Source: Opisthocomus hoazin (lineage: Eukaryota > Chordata > Aves > Opisthocomiformes > Opisthocomidae). Taken from it: a stretch of DNA of 64,000 bases. The stretch's first letter is position 1, and the number at the start of each line of letters is the position of its first letter. The notes beneath the pieces were generated by a model, which was given only the letters and a program-made list of their open reading frames with translations, ran no database searches and was not told the origin of the DNA. Location of the stretch: NCBI RefSeq assembly GCF_030867145.1, contig NC_134428.1:23415537-23479536 (forward strand), given 5' to 3'. Position numbers and translations under genes: made by a program. Shown in pieces: positions 12,001 to 38,711 of this stretch.

Positions 12001-15000
12001 TGCTGGGGGTGCAGGCGATGTCAGGGTGCAGGTGATGCTGGGGGTGATGCCAGGGCACAGGCAGTGTCGGGGTGCAGCAATGCTGATGGTGCAGCGATGC
12101 TGGGGGTGCAGCAATGCTGGGATGCGGGCAATGTTGGGGTGCAGCAATGCTGGGGGTGCAGCAATGCTGGGGGTGCCAAGAGATGCTGGGATGCAGGCGA
12201 TGTCGGGGTGCAGCAATGCTGGAGGTGCAGGCGATGTTGGGGTGCAGTGATGCTGGGGTGCAGCAATTCTGGGGTGCAGCAATGCTGGGGGTGCAGCAAT
12301 GCTGGGATGCGGGCAACGTCGGGGTGCAGCAGTGCTGGGGTGCAGTGATGCTGGGGTGCAGGGATGCTGGGATGCGGGCAATGTCGGGGTGCAGCAATGC
12401 TGGGGGTGCCGTGATGCTGGGGTGCGGGGGATGCCGGGGTGCGGGGGATGCCGGGGTGCAGGCGACGCGGGGTGCTGTCTCTGCAGCAAACTCTTCGGGA
12501 AGAAGCTGGACCCCCACGAGGAAGCCATGCAGATCCTGAAGGAGCAGCTCTCGGCAGCCCAGGCGCCGGCGGCCGCGGTAGGGATGCAGCCCCCCACCCC
12601 GCGTCCCCTGGGCTGGGCTGGGGGAGCCCCCGGCCCCCGCCACAGCCCGCTCTCTGCCTCGCAGGGGCCCAAGGAGACGGTGGCTGCGGTGAAGCCGGTC
12701 ACCAGCGGCAGGTACCAGCTGCGAGCACCGACGGGGCATCCGGCGGCCACCCGGACCCCAGGTATCGCAGGGCAGAGCCGCTGCACTGGGGGGGTCAGGG
12801 GGGAGTGGGGCACCTCACCCTCCCCAGCAGCACCGGGCGATGGGGACCACGACCCTCATGGGATAACTGCTGTGCCTGGCTAAACCCTCCCTGCCCCGCA
12901 GCTGGCCTCTGTGCCTCAGTTTCCCCGAGCGGAGGGGGGGCTGTTGGCGGTCCCCCCCAGGGATGTGCAGGGCTTTCCATCCCGCTGCAGTCTCCGTCTC
13001 GCGGGAGCTCCCGTCCGAGGGGCAGCAGGTCCAGACCCAGCTGCACCGGAGCTGCAGCGAGGACTTCTACGCCTACCACAATGTGCCCTGGAAAATCTAC
13101 ATCCGCAAGGAGGTGTGGGGGGGGACGGGGGGGGGACAGGCCGGGGTCAAGGCGCTGCAGGGGGAAAGGGGGCTTTTCGCTGAGCCCCTGTGGGTCTCCT
13201 TCCTGGCAGGTTTTCTACCCCAAGGACAGCATCAACAACCCGCTGCTGCTCGACCTCATCTTCCGGCAGGTGAGGCACTGAGCCGGCCCCAAAGCCCCCC
13301 CAGGGTTGCCCCGGGAGCTGGGGTATCCCCCTGCCTCGGCTGCCCCGCACCCCCTTCCCCAGATCTTCAACGACACGCTCTCCGACACCTGCATCCGCAT
13401 CGGCCCGGAGGAGCGGCTCCGCTTGAAATCCCTCTTCGGTAACGCTCACCCGCACCCCCTCGTCCCGCTGCTCCCGGGCTGGGTGCTCACACCTGGGGGG
13501 GGCCCAGACCTGGGGGTCCGGTGCCCATCCTCATCTCCTGGGCATCTCCTGCTTAAAAGCAGGGCACTTTTGCTTTCAAACGCGATGAGCCCGCTGCGAT
13601 TTAGCACTCCACGAAGTCACGAGTTGTGTCCGGTCTCAGCCAGGCTTGCTGCATCCCGCAGCGGGGGACCTGGCTCTCCATCACAGTCCTGCCGGGCTGG
13701 GCAAGGGGCTGAGCACCCCTGCTCTGGCTGTGGACCCTGCGTCTGGATCCTCCCCAGGGAGGGGGGACGCTCACTGGGGGGGTGTTTTTCCCCGCAGCGG
13801 AGAACAAGCTGGACTCCTTCAGCCCCGTGGCCACCGAGAGCGTCAAGCGGGAGATCGTCGCCGCAGCCCGCGACGGCTGCGAGGTCTACTTCTCACGCCT
13901 CTTCCCCGCCACGGTGAGGGTCCGGCCGCGGGGCAGGTCGGGGTGGGGGGCACCGTGGCCCCGTGCCCCCCGGCTGAGGCAGCGTCCCGGCTGGCAGGGC
14001 AGCGTGGGGACGGGCGTGCAGATCCTGGCCGTGTCCCACGCCGGCGTCAAGCTGCTGCGGCTGGTGAAGGGCACCAACGTCCCCGGGGAGCAGCTGCGGG
14101 TGCTGCGGGCGTACGGGTAAGGGGCGAGGAGCCCGGGTGGGCGCGGTGGGATGGGTGCCGTGGGCGCCGGGTGTTTCAGCCTCCCCTCGCCCCGGCCCAG
14201 CTACGCCGACGTGCTGTTCGTGACCACCCCGTCCAGGAACATGCTGGAGTTCAACCTCCGCAGCGAGAAGCTCATCCTCTTCTCCCCCAAAGCCCCCCAG
14301 GTCAAGGCCATGGTCGACCACTTCATCACAGAGCTCAGGAAGGTGGGGGGCATGTCCTGGGAGGGGTCTGTGTGCCCACTCAGGGTGGGCAGCGGAGGGC
14401 ACCCCGCAAATGGGATCATACCTGGGGTGGGGTGGGGGGCACCCTGGGGTGGTCCTGCGGCCGTGGGTGCTTGAAGCCCCTGCGCTGGGTTGGGGGGGGG
14501 GGGAGTGCATATGCCTGCACGCACAGGCTGTGCCACCCCCCACTATGCCCAGGACTCCCAGTACGTGGTGGCCGTGAGGAACTACAGCCCAGAGGACGGG
14601 AGCTGGCTCAGCTTCCACAAAGGGGACATCATCCACCTGCAGCCGCTGGAGCACCCCGAGAGAGGTGAGCGGCCCCCCCATACCAAAACACCCTCAATGG
14701 GGGGCACGGGGGCGGCAAGACCGACGGCTTCACGAGCCCTGGGGGTGGCCGTGCGCTGGCCTCGCATCCTGTGACCCCTCGTGTCCCCATGACGTCCCCA
14801 CAGACCACTACTACGGCTGTGTGGTCCGCAAGAAGGTGATGTACCTGGAGGAGCTGAAGACGGGCACCCAGGATTTCGGTGGGTGCCACAGTGTCCCTGT
14901 TGTCTGTCCCTGGTGTGCTTATGCTGCCCGGGGCTGTGTCCCCTCCCGGGGCTGGGGCACGGGGCGGGATCCTCCCTCTGTCACCCCGAAGCAGGATGCT

Positions 15001-18000
15001 TTGGGGGCTTTTCGGCACCGACCCGACGCAGGGGTGGCACCGGGTGCTGCCCCACGTCCCCGCAGGGCTTTGTGGCTCCTGCTCTGTGCGTTTCCCCCCA
15101 GCAATGCCAAACCGCAGCCGTTTCCAGCCAGAACCCACGGCCAGACCCCCATGGAGAGGGCTCGGGGTGCAGGAGGGGAGCAGGCAGAGGCTTTTTGGGG
15201 GGGTCACCCCTGGTGCCGCCAGCCCGGGGCCATCCCCACCATCTGCCTGGCACAGGGTGGAAGTTCGGGGCCATCCACGGCAGGTCGGGGCTCTTCCCCG
15301 CCGACTACGTCCAGCCCGTCGCGGCCCCTGACTTCATCCATTTGCCGGCCGAGGGGAAAGAGGAGCCCAGGGACGAGCAGGGCAAGGTGGCAGCTTCGGT
15401 GGCCGTGGCCGTGGCCTCCACCGCCGTGGCCCAGGAGCTGGACCGGAGAACCGAGGTGGGCGCTCCGCAGGGGTTCCCCGCTGTCACCGCCGGCATCGAG
15501 GGTCCCGAGGGAGACGGTGGCGAGCGGCTCGGGGCCAGCGCGGGGACCTGCCCCATGGTGGCCTTCGCCCGGCGGTATTTCCGCGCGGCGCGGCACGGGA
15601 CCGCGTGAGTACCCAGCGGTGGGATGGGGACACGCCGTGGCGGGGACACCCGTGCCCACCCGTTCCCTCGTCCCTCTCCCAGGGAATCCAGCGGGATGAA
15701 GGCCAAGAGGGACGTGCCCGGTGTGCTGGAGATGCTGACGTTCACCAAGGTACACGGAAGCGGGGTGCCACGGGGTGCCCCTGCCCTGCTGTCACCCAGG
15801 GGACCCCCTGAGGTCCTGGTGTGCTCAGGAGCTCCCCAAATGCCACCCCAACTCCTGGCCCATCCCTCTGGCTGCTGCCGGGAGCTGAGCCTCTCCCCCT
15901 CCAGACCCCCATCCAGGAGTCGCTCATCGAATTCGTGGATGGTGGCATCAGCAAACTGGCCGTTGAGGCTTTCCAAGGTAGGTGGGGGGCACGAGCGCCC
16001 TGTCCCCCTGCCCCACAGCCACCCCCAGCCCCATCCCTGCAGGAGGGTGGGGACAGGACTCGGGTGGGAAGATGGGGTGACCCGGGGAAGGGTTTAGTTC
16101 CTCCAGTCCCACTGCCCTGTGTGCCCCATGTGTTGCCCACCCCGGGGAAGGGACGGGGCGAGCTGTGTCACCGTGTGGCTTTGTCGTCCCCAGCCGTGAT
16201 GAAGTTCATGGGCGACCACCCTCTGCGCGGGCAGACGGAGCTGGACGCCGTCTGCACCATCCTCAAGGTAAAACCCCCCCCTCCTCACCTGGGTGGTGAG
16301 TCCTGGAGGTGACCTGGGCAGGGGGTGGCACCCGGGGACGTCCCCAGCCCCGGAGCAAGCCATGCCCGTCCCCCAGCTGTGCGCGGAGCAGGAGGTCCTG
16401 CGGGACGAGGTCTACTGCCAGATCGTCAAGCAGGTCACCAACAACACCAGCTCCAAGCCGTGAGTCAGCCGTGCGCCCCGGCTGGGACATGGGGGGGTCC
16501 GGGGGACCCCATCTCTGCAGCGGGCTGCGCGGCTCCCCAGGGCGGTGGGTGCCACGGCGGAGGCTCAGCCGCGGTTCCTCCCGGCAGGGACAGCTGCCAG
16601 AAGGGCTGGAGGCTGCTCTCCATCCTCGCCGCCTACTTCAAGTGCTCCGAGATGCTCCAGCCCTTCCTCCTGGCCTTCCTGCAGGACGCCGGCACCCACC
16701 CGGAGCTGCCTTTCCAGGGTAGGGGGACGCGCACGCCCCGGGGTGCTGGGTGCTCGGCGGGGAAGGATGCCCGGATGGGTGTCACGGGTCTTCGGCCGAG
16801 CCAACGTCGCGGCTCAGCCCGGTCCCCCGTCCCCGCCAGGCATCGCCAAAGCCTGCGAGCAGAACCTGCGGAAAACCCTGGAGTTCGGCGGCCGCAGCCT
16901 CTTCCCCGGTGGCATGGAGCTCAAGGCCATGGTGGTGAGGACGGGGGCTGGTGGGGCGCGGGGACGGGCTGATGCCAGCTGGAGATTCCCCACGGAGATT
17001 CGGGATTCCACCCGTGGGCTTGGGATCCCCCCGTGGGTTCAGGATCTTTCCGTGGGCTCGGGACCTCCCCATGGGTTCGAGATTCCCCCCATGGGTTGAG
17101 GATTCCCCCCGTGGGCTCAGGATCGCCCTATGGGTTCAGGATTTCCCCATGGGCTCGGGATCCCCCCATGGGTTCGGGATCTCCCCATGGGCTCGGGATC
17201 CCCCCATGGGTTCAGGATCTCTCCGTGGGCTCGGGATCCCCCCATGGGTTCAGGATTCGCCCCATGGGCTCGGGATCCCCCCATGGGTTCAGGATTCCCC
17301 CCGTGGGCTTGGGATCCCCCTGTGGGCTCAGGATTCCCCCCGTGGGCTTGGGATCGCCCTATGGGTTCAGGATTTACCCATGGGCTCGGGATCCCCCCAT
17401 GGGTTCAGGATTCCCCCCGTGGGCTCGGGATCCCCCCATGGGTTCAGGATTCGCCCCATGGGCTCGGGATCCCCCCATGGGTTCAGGATTCCCCCCATGG
17501 GTTCAGGATTCCCGCCGTGGGCTTGGGATCCCCCTGTGGGCTCAGGATTCCCCCCGTGGGCTTGGGATCGCCCTATGGGTTCAGGATCTCCCCGTGGGTT
17601 CGGGATCCTCCCTGTCGGCTCGGGATCCTCTCATGGGTTTGGGATTCCCCCTGTGGGCTTGGGATCCCCCCGTGGGTTCGGGATCTTCCTGTGGGCTCGG
17701 GATCTTCCCGTGGGCTCGGGATGTCCTCATAGGCTCGGGATCCCCCCATGGGTTCGGGATCTCCCCGTGGGCTCAGGATCCCCCCATGGGTTCAGGATTC
17801 CCCCCATGGGCTCAGGATCTCTCCGTGGGCTCGGGATCCCCCCGTGGGCTCGGGATCCCCCCGTGGGTTTGGGATCTTTCTGTGGGCTCGGGATACCCCA
17901 TGGGCTCAGGATTCCCCCCGTGGGTTCAGGATTCCCCCCATGGGCTCAGGAACTCCCCGTGGGCTCGGGATCCCCCGGACGCTGCCCTGGGGCTGAGCTG

Positions 18001-20566
18001 ATGGCCCCTTGCTGGCGCAGGGAGCATGGTCCTTTTTGGGGTCTGCTCCCCAGGAACACCGCTTTGGGGGGGTCCCCTGAGCTTTCAGGGGGACGCAGCT
18101 CTGTGGGGCGGGGGGCACGGCGGCTCACCCTGGTGGGATAGACAAGACGCAGGATGATCCCCACGGGACGGTCCCAGCGGGGTAGCCTGGGAATTCGGGG
18201 CGTCCCTGGGGGTCTTGCTGTGCGAAGGGCCCCCCGCATGCCCCAACGCGTGCCCCCCGCGCAGGCTGGACGCAGCGCCAAGCGCCAGCTCTTCCTCCTG
18301 CCCGGCGGCATCGAGCGGCACCTCAAGATCAAGACGTGCTCGGTGAGTCGGAGCGGGGCCAGGGGCTCGGTGCAGCCTGGGCTCATGGCTGTGGGCACCC
18401 CGAGTCGGGGGGGCTGCACCCCTCGGCTGTCCCCGAGCTGGGGGACTTAATTTTCTGGGAACGGGAGATCCCTTCCCGGCGAGCCGCATGGGATGAGCCT
18501 CAGCCCAGGATCCGGTGGTGGCCCCGAGCGTGGCGGGGGGTCCGTGGCAGCGTCCCAGCCGCCCGTCCCCGTGCCCAGGTGGCTCTGGACGTGATCGAGG
18601 AGCTGTGCTGCGAGATGGGGCTGCGGCACCCCGAGGCTTTCGACGAGTACGTCCTCTTCGTGGTGACCGACAGAGGTGAGGGGCTGGCGGGGACGCGATG
18701 GCCGTGCCACCGGCGGGTGCCACGCGTGGCGGCCGCGCTCAGGCTCCCGGGACGGCGCAGGGCAGAGCGTGCGGCCGCTGACCCGCCGCGAGTACGTCCT
18801 GGACGTGGCGGCCGAGACGGAGCGCCGGGATGCCGGCTACACCTTCTGGTGCCGCCGCGTGCTCTGGAGCCAGCCCCTCAAGTTCGACAACGAGCTCTAC
18901 GTCACCGTCCACTACAACCAGGTCGGGCCACCTCGCCGGGGTCTCCGGGGCCACCTCTGGGGGGATCCCCCCGTCTCCGAGCCGAGTCCCGAGTCCCTGT
19001 GCTCTGTGCCCCCCCAGGTCCTCCCCGACTACCTCAAGGGGTTGTTCACCATCTTGCCGCCGGCGAGGCCGGGAGAGCGGCACTTCCCGCACGTGGCCAA
19101 GCTGGCCGCCCTCCAGCACCGCGCCAAGGACCGCCACCACCTCCCCACCGCGTACGGCCCTGGGGCGATGGAGGGGACGCGGGCGCTGGACCCACTGCCC
19201 AGCGCTGGCCCTGACCCCCACCCCCGGGCTCCCCGCAGGCGGGAGGTGCAGGACTACGTCCCCCCGCAGCTCTTCCGCCTGCTGAAGGCTCAATCCTGGC
19301 TCCAGATGGTGACCCAGCAGATGCAGCAAGCCCAGGCGCTCAGCGCCCACCAAGCCAGGGCGCAGTTCCTGGGTGAGGAGGCAACAGGATGGGGTGGCGA
19401 TGCCACCAGGGATGCGGTGCTAACGAGGACGCGGTGCTAACGAGGACGCGAGGACGCTGGGGATGCTACGCTGCCGGGGGATGAGATGCTGTCAGGGGGA
19501 TGTGATGCTGATGGCGTCCTCCTAACGAGGACACAACGCTAACGGGGATGCCAGGCTGCCGGGGATGCAGCGGTGACGAAGCTGCGGCGCTGCCCGGCGG
19601 CTCGTCCAGGGGGGCTTTGGGACAGGCAGACCCCGGCCCGGCGTGGGGTGCTGCGGGGCGGTGGGTGCTGTGTAGGGAGGGATGCGGCGGCAGGGCAAGC
19701 TCTTGGCTGCTCCCGGGTCCAATCCTGCTCCTGGTCCAGAGCCTGAAGCCAGGCACGGGGCCAGCTGGGACCCTCGGCGGAGCCCCCCCGGGGTGCGAGG
19801 GGGTGGCAGCGGGTGCTGAGACCCCCGTCCTCCGGCCCGCAGGGCTGCTGAGCGCCTGCCCCATGTTCGGCTCGTCCTTCTTCTACATCCAGAGCTGCAG
19901 CAACAACGCCATCGCCTCGCCCTGCATCCTGGCCGTCAACCAGAACGGCCTCAGCTTCCTCAGCAAGGAGACCCACGTAGGTGGGGGGCTGCCGGGGTGT
20001 CCCCCCCGTGCTCCTGTCCCCCCACCCCGTGCTCCTGTCCCCCCACCCCAGCTCCTGCTGCAGGGGCAGAGCCAGGCAAGACCTGACGGCGGGTCGGGGG
20101 GGGACATGTCCCTCTCCGAAGGTCTCCCTGCCCAAGCCCACCCTCCGTCCTGCCCCTGTCCGCACCCGCTCCAGTCCCCGGTCCCCTCGGTGGGGTGTCA
20201 CCCCTCGTGTGCCCCCCCCCCCCCAGGAGCCCATCGCCATGTTCTCGCTGAAGGAGATCCAGTCGACACGGACACGGCGGCCGACGGCCGGCTCCAGCTA
20301 CCCCTACGTGGAGATCACGGTGGGCGACCTCCTGGCGCAGGGCATCACCCAGCTCCAGCTGGAGCAGGTAGGGGACACTGGGGGGGGGGACACACACACA
20401 CGCATGGGTGGGCGTCCCACGGCGGGGACGCGGCCGCCCACGGCGTGTCCCCCCACCTCGGCAGGGCCTGGAGCTGTGCCGCGTGGTGGCCGCGCACGTG
20501 GAGAGGCTGCTGGGCGCCCGGGAGAAGAGGCTGACGCTGCCGCCCAGCGAGATCACCCTGCTCTGA
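60..20566 (+). CDS. MYO15A: MYO15A, unconventional myosin XV (3' part, 59 exons, 5' end outside window)
   Basis: Actin-based motor that carries whirlin/EPS8-type cargo to stereocilia tips in hair cells (family knowledge). Exons: 60-134, 337-427, 542-547, 853-956, 1095-1158, 1244-1357, 1569-1730, 1844-1957, 2070-2128, 2395-2518, 2596-2691, 2782-2913, 3317-3442, 3636-3713, 4924-5078, 5193-5238, 5375-5499, 5737-5854, 5943-6118, 6188-6272, 6521-6574, 6750-6831, 6912-7042, 7758-7853, 7944-8179, 9010-9188, 9306-9378, 10128-10319, 10466-10560, 10664-10752, 10847-10973, 11089-11150, 11267-11318, 11431-11569, 12487-12577, 12665-12761, 12991-13112, 13210-13269, 13363-13438, 13798-13913, 13998-14116, 14201-14342, 14553-14664, 14804-14878, 15256-15604, 15683-15749, 15905-15977, 16194-16267, 16377-16459, 16588-16718, 16840-16934, 18265-18342, 18579-18675, 18761-18921, 19018-19151, 19239-19372, 19843-19976, 20227-20367, 20465-20566. 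Phase is continuous over 6520 nt (about 2172 aa). Order: motor, IQ neck, MyTH4, linker, SH3, MyTH4, FERM, ending in ITLL. Start codon and long N-terminal extension lie to the left. Confidence 0.95.
542..547 (+). other. MYO15A: Candidate 6-nt microexon of MYO15A (encodes Ile-Glu)
   Basis: Between exons 337-427 and 853-956, both phase 0, a hexamer is flanked by CAG at 539-541 and GT at 548-549. Including it gives a head sequence of the same length as I remember for mammalian myosin XV (two residues before ILEATPLLE). Skipping it keeps the frame but removes two residues. Inferred from splice signals and length only; no transcript evidence. Confidence 0.6.
3966..4794 (-). mobile_element. CR1 LINE fragment in MYO15A intron
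   Basis: A 5'-truncated CR1 non-LTR retrotransposon in reverse orientation; its 3' end lies at the low-coordinate side (CACAGGATCCCAGCATGG on the plus strand). The minus strand still encodes the C-terminal reverse-transcriptase region ([53 protein letters not shown]). It is the longest pol remnant in the window. Confidence 0.93.
5943..6574 (+). other. MYO15A: MYO15A neck: IQ motifs and short basic/acidic helix
   Basis: Exon 5943-6118 carries an IQ-like segment ([16 protein letters not shown]) followed by a second ([17 protein letters not shown]) that spans into exon 6188-6272. Exon 6521-6574 encodes a short charged helix rich in Arg, Glu and Lys. These bind calmodulin or light chains in the family and form the lever arm before the tail. 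Confidence 0.88.
7043..7757 (+). other. MYO15A: MYO15A intron of 715 bp
   Basis: Very GC-rich intron inside the first MyTH4 domain. No repeat, exon or RNA gene recognised. Confidence 0.6.
8195..8960 (+). repeat. 93-94 bp minisatellite in MYO15A intron
   Basis: Head-to-tail copies. The shared core TCCAGGGATG recurs at 8531, 8624, 8718, 8812 and 8906, giving spacings of 93, 94, 94 and 94 bp. More diverged copies extend leftwards to about 8200. The repeat fills most of the intron 8180-9009. Confidence 0.9.
9478..10046 (-). mobile_element. CR1 LINE fragment in MYO15A intron
   Basis: Reverse-oriented, 5'-truncated CR1 between exons 9306-9378 and 10128-10319. It starts with the tandem ATCACAGAATC 3' terminus and retains the short C-terminal pol frame ([20 protein letters not shown]) on the minus strand. 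Confidence 0.93.
11630..12480 (+). repeat. About 17-19 bp minisatellite in MYO15A intron
   Basis: About 850 bp of imperfect tandem units with core GGGTGCAGCGATGCTGGG, filling nearly all of the intron between exons 11431-11569 and 12487-12577. Units vary (ATGTT, ATGTC, ATGCA), indicating an old, diverged array. All long open frames here are repeat artefacts. Confidence 0.9.
14553..15604 (+). other. MYO15A: MYO15A SH3 domain and following Ala/Val-rich segment
   Basis: Exons 14553-14664, 14804-14878 and the start of 15256-15604 encode an SH3 fold: YVVAVRNY, the [10 protein letters not shown] strand, W-x-FGAIHGR and the closing LFPADYVQP. The rest of the 349-nt exon is a low-complexity Ala/Val stretch ([13 protein letters not shown]) leading to the second MyTH4 module. 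This matches the family order SH3, MyTH4, FERM. Confidence 0.85.
15905..16934 (+). other. MYO15A: MYO15A second MyTH4 domain
   Basis: Exons 15905-15977, 16194-16267, 16377-16459, 16588-16718 and 16840-16934 encode [45 protein letters not shown] and IAKACEQNL, a complete MyTH4 pattern. Introns are short except the last (16935-18264), which holds a 20-bp minisatellite. Confidence 0.88.
16985..17975 (+). repeat. 20-bp minisatellite in MYO15A intron
   Basis: About 49 tandem 20-bp units alternating GGATTCCCCCCATGGGTTCA-like and GGATCCCCCCGTGGGCTCG-like forms. Because 20 is not a multiple of 3, all forward frames read similar 20-residue repeats. The array sits in the 1.3-kb intron between the second MyTH4 and FERM exons. 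Confidence 0.93.
18265..20566 (+). other. MYO15A: MYO15A FERM domain and C-terminal PDZ ligand
   Basis: Exons 18265-18342, 18579-18675, 18761-18921, 19018-19151, 19239-19372, 19843-19976, 20227-20367 and 20465-20566 encode the FERM lobes (for example [46 protein letters not shown]). The protein ends LPPSEITLL then TGA at 20564-20566. The terminal ITLL is the known class-I-like ligand for whirlin PDZ3. Confidence 0.92.
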
Positions 20567-20754
20567 GCCGCCACGGACCCCGGCGCGGGGGGCACGGGGG
20601 GCACAGGGGGCGCGGGACGCGTCGCGAGCGGGGGGTCCAGCACGGCCCGCAGCCACTGGCCCCTCGCGGTCCTGCTCGGGGTCTATACACGCCGTCAGCC
20701 CAGCCCGGCCTCCGTGGTTTTGTGCTGCGCCGGGGGAGGGTTGCTGACCCCCCT
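20567..20754 (+). other. MYO15A: Presumed MYO15A 3' UTR
   Basis: GC-rich sequence after the stop codon. I see no AATAAA or ATTAAA before the minisatellite begins, so the MYO15A cleavage site cannot be placed. Confidence 0.4.
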
Positions 20755-21305
20755 GCCTCAGTTTCGCCCATCACCGTGCCTCAGTTTCCCCATCCCAGTG
20801 CCTCCATTTCCCCCATCCCAGTGCCTCAGTTTCCCCCATGCCAGTGCCTCAGTTTCCCCCAGCCAAGTGCCTCCATTTCCCCCTCCCCATCCCTCAGTTT
20901 CCCCCCTCCCCATCCCTCCATTTCCCCCATCCCAGTGCCTCCATATCCCCCTACCCCCATGCCTCAGTTTCCCCATTCCAGTGCCTCCATTTCCCCTTCC
21001 TAGTGCCTCAGTTTCCCCATTCCAGTGTCTCCCTTTGCCCCATCCCAGTGCTTCAGATTCCCCCATTCCAGTGTCTCCAGTTCCCCCATCCCAGTGCTTC
21101 CATTTGCCCCTCCCCGTCCCTCCATTTCCCCCATCCCAGTGCCTCCATGTCCCCCTGCCCCCGTGCCTCAGTTTCCCCACCCCAGTGCCTCCATTTGCCC
21201 TCCCCTATTTCCCTGTCCCAGTGCCTCCATTGCCCCCTACCCCCATGCCTCAGTTTCCCCATCCCAGTGCCTCCATTTGCCCCTCCCCTCTCCCTCAGTT
21301 CCCCG
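20755..21305 (+). repeat. C-rich minisatellite downstream of MYO15A
   Basis: About two dozen units of roughly 22-26 bp with core GTGCCTCAGTTTCCCCATCC (variant CCTCCATTTCCCCC). It begins about 190 bp after the MYO15A stop codon and ends just before the ALKBH5 CpG island. There are no coding signs; open frames across it are repeat-driven. Confidence 0.9.
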
Positions 21306-37130
<15,825 letters not shown>

Positions 37131-38705
37131 GGATTGCACTTCCCAGGCTCGCGGAGCTGATGAGATTGGCCTCCAGTCTGTGAAAACTTTCTCCTCTCTC
37201 TGGCTATCTTCCATCTAGCTTCAGTTTTGGTTTTTCCTTTCAGGCTGAAGAGTAAACAGGAAGGATCTAGCGATTTGTTTTTATGAATGGAGGAATGCTG
37301 AGACATACGTAAGGATGGAACATGTCCAGTGCACATGGTGTCCTGAGTCATGGGTCAGACGGGCATCTCTCCCTTAGGAAGCAGATAAAGTTATGCCAGG
37401 CTGTCTGTTGGGATTTCTGTTGAAAACACCAAAAAGTTTAACTGTTTCGTTGCGCAAGATTCAAGAATTGTATTTTTGTTTTGTTTTGTTTTTTTTTGCT
37501 TTAACTTCCTTCCTTTCCAAATGTTCTAAGTATGATGTTTGACCCCAGGAGCTGAAACTCTCTGTGGTGGCCTCGTGTTTTTTGCTTCACCAAAGGGCTC
37601 CTTGGTCTGCTCTTACCGAGTTGTTGTTGGGTTTGTTTGAAGGGTGCCCTGCAGTAACTGGAAGTTTGAAGCTTTGCAGACCCCTCTTACTGCGATTTGA
37701 TTTCAAAGGGTTTAGGACGTTTTTTGTTGCACTTTAGTACCAGTTTTAAATGCCATAGGTTTCCTTTCCAGTCCCTTTTCCCAAGCCAGAGTGGGCTCGC
37801 AGCCTGCGTGTCCCAGCGCTGCCCTCTCCGAGAAGAATGTATGTGAGCTCTGGTTTCTCAGTGCTGGTCTGACCAGGGGTATATTTTTGGTTGAGGAGGA
37901 AGGACATGTGGCTGGCTTCACGGAGGCCGGCCCGGCGTCGCCCCGAGGTCCATATTGGAGCCCGGGGGCTGCCGAGTGAGCGATCGCATTGAGTGCATGC
38001 TGCTTCCCAGAGCTGGAGATAGCAAAGAGGAGTAGGAGAGACGCTGCGCTCGTGAGGACGCTTGCCGTGGGGTGCCTGGAGAAGAACTGTTCTCCGCTGC
38101 TTGGGGGACTGGCTTTCGGTCCCCTGCCCCTTTTTAGGTGGAGAGAGTTGAGACGGCATGGCGTCCCATCCCGAGGGACCGGCTGCGCTCTGTCAGAGCA
38201 GGAACAGGCGCTGCCGCAGCCTCGGGGGAGCCAGGCAGCTCGGCCGCGGTCCGTCCCCTCCGAGGCTGGCTCTGGGAGCGAGGACGCTGCAAGGGTCCGG
38301 TCTGGCCCCAGTTCGGTGCGTTCAGCAGCTGCCCCCTTCCCCCTGGCTTGTTCCTGCCTGTAGTCCTGGGGTAGGGAGCTTTCCGGCGGCTATAGAAAAT
38401 GCTGAGAAGAATCGAGCAGTCGGCCCCGCAGAGTTGGCGTTGGAAAGTCCGCCGCCTTCCTGCTCTTCTCCCACCCGGTTTGCGTCAGCCCAGACCGAAG
38501 CCTCAGCGTTTTCAAAGTTTGGGGCCCAACACCATATTTAGAACCGTACTTTTAAGAAACTTCCTCCAGTTGATTCTTTGAACCCAAGTGTTGGCAGTTG
38601 TAAGGAGTAGTCTTATTTTTAAATTTTTACTGCTTTGCCCTCCCTCGAATTGTAGTTTTTCTTAGTGTCGTGTCCCCCACACACTTCATGGTCTGCACGC
38701 TTGGC

Positions 38706-38711
38706 AATAAA
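38706..38711 (+). terminator. ALKBH5: Proximal polyadenylation signal of ALKBH5
   Basis: AATAAA in AT-rich context, followed about 25-35 bp downstream by a GT-rich element (TTTGCTGCTGTCTTG). Confidence 0.6.

Noticed and set aside
11524-12813. 429-residue minus-strand frame of His/Pro/Cys-rich repeats
   Set aside because: Antisense translation of the 17-19 bp minisatellite, overlapping MYO15A exons on the opposite strand.
16951-18141. 396-residue open frame and parallel frames of MGSGSPHGF-type repeats
   Set aside because: Produced by the 20-bp minisatellite in an intron; all three frames are open with the same peptide period, and there are no flanking gene signals.
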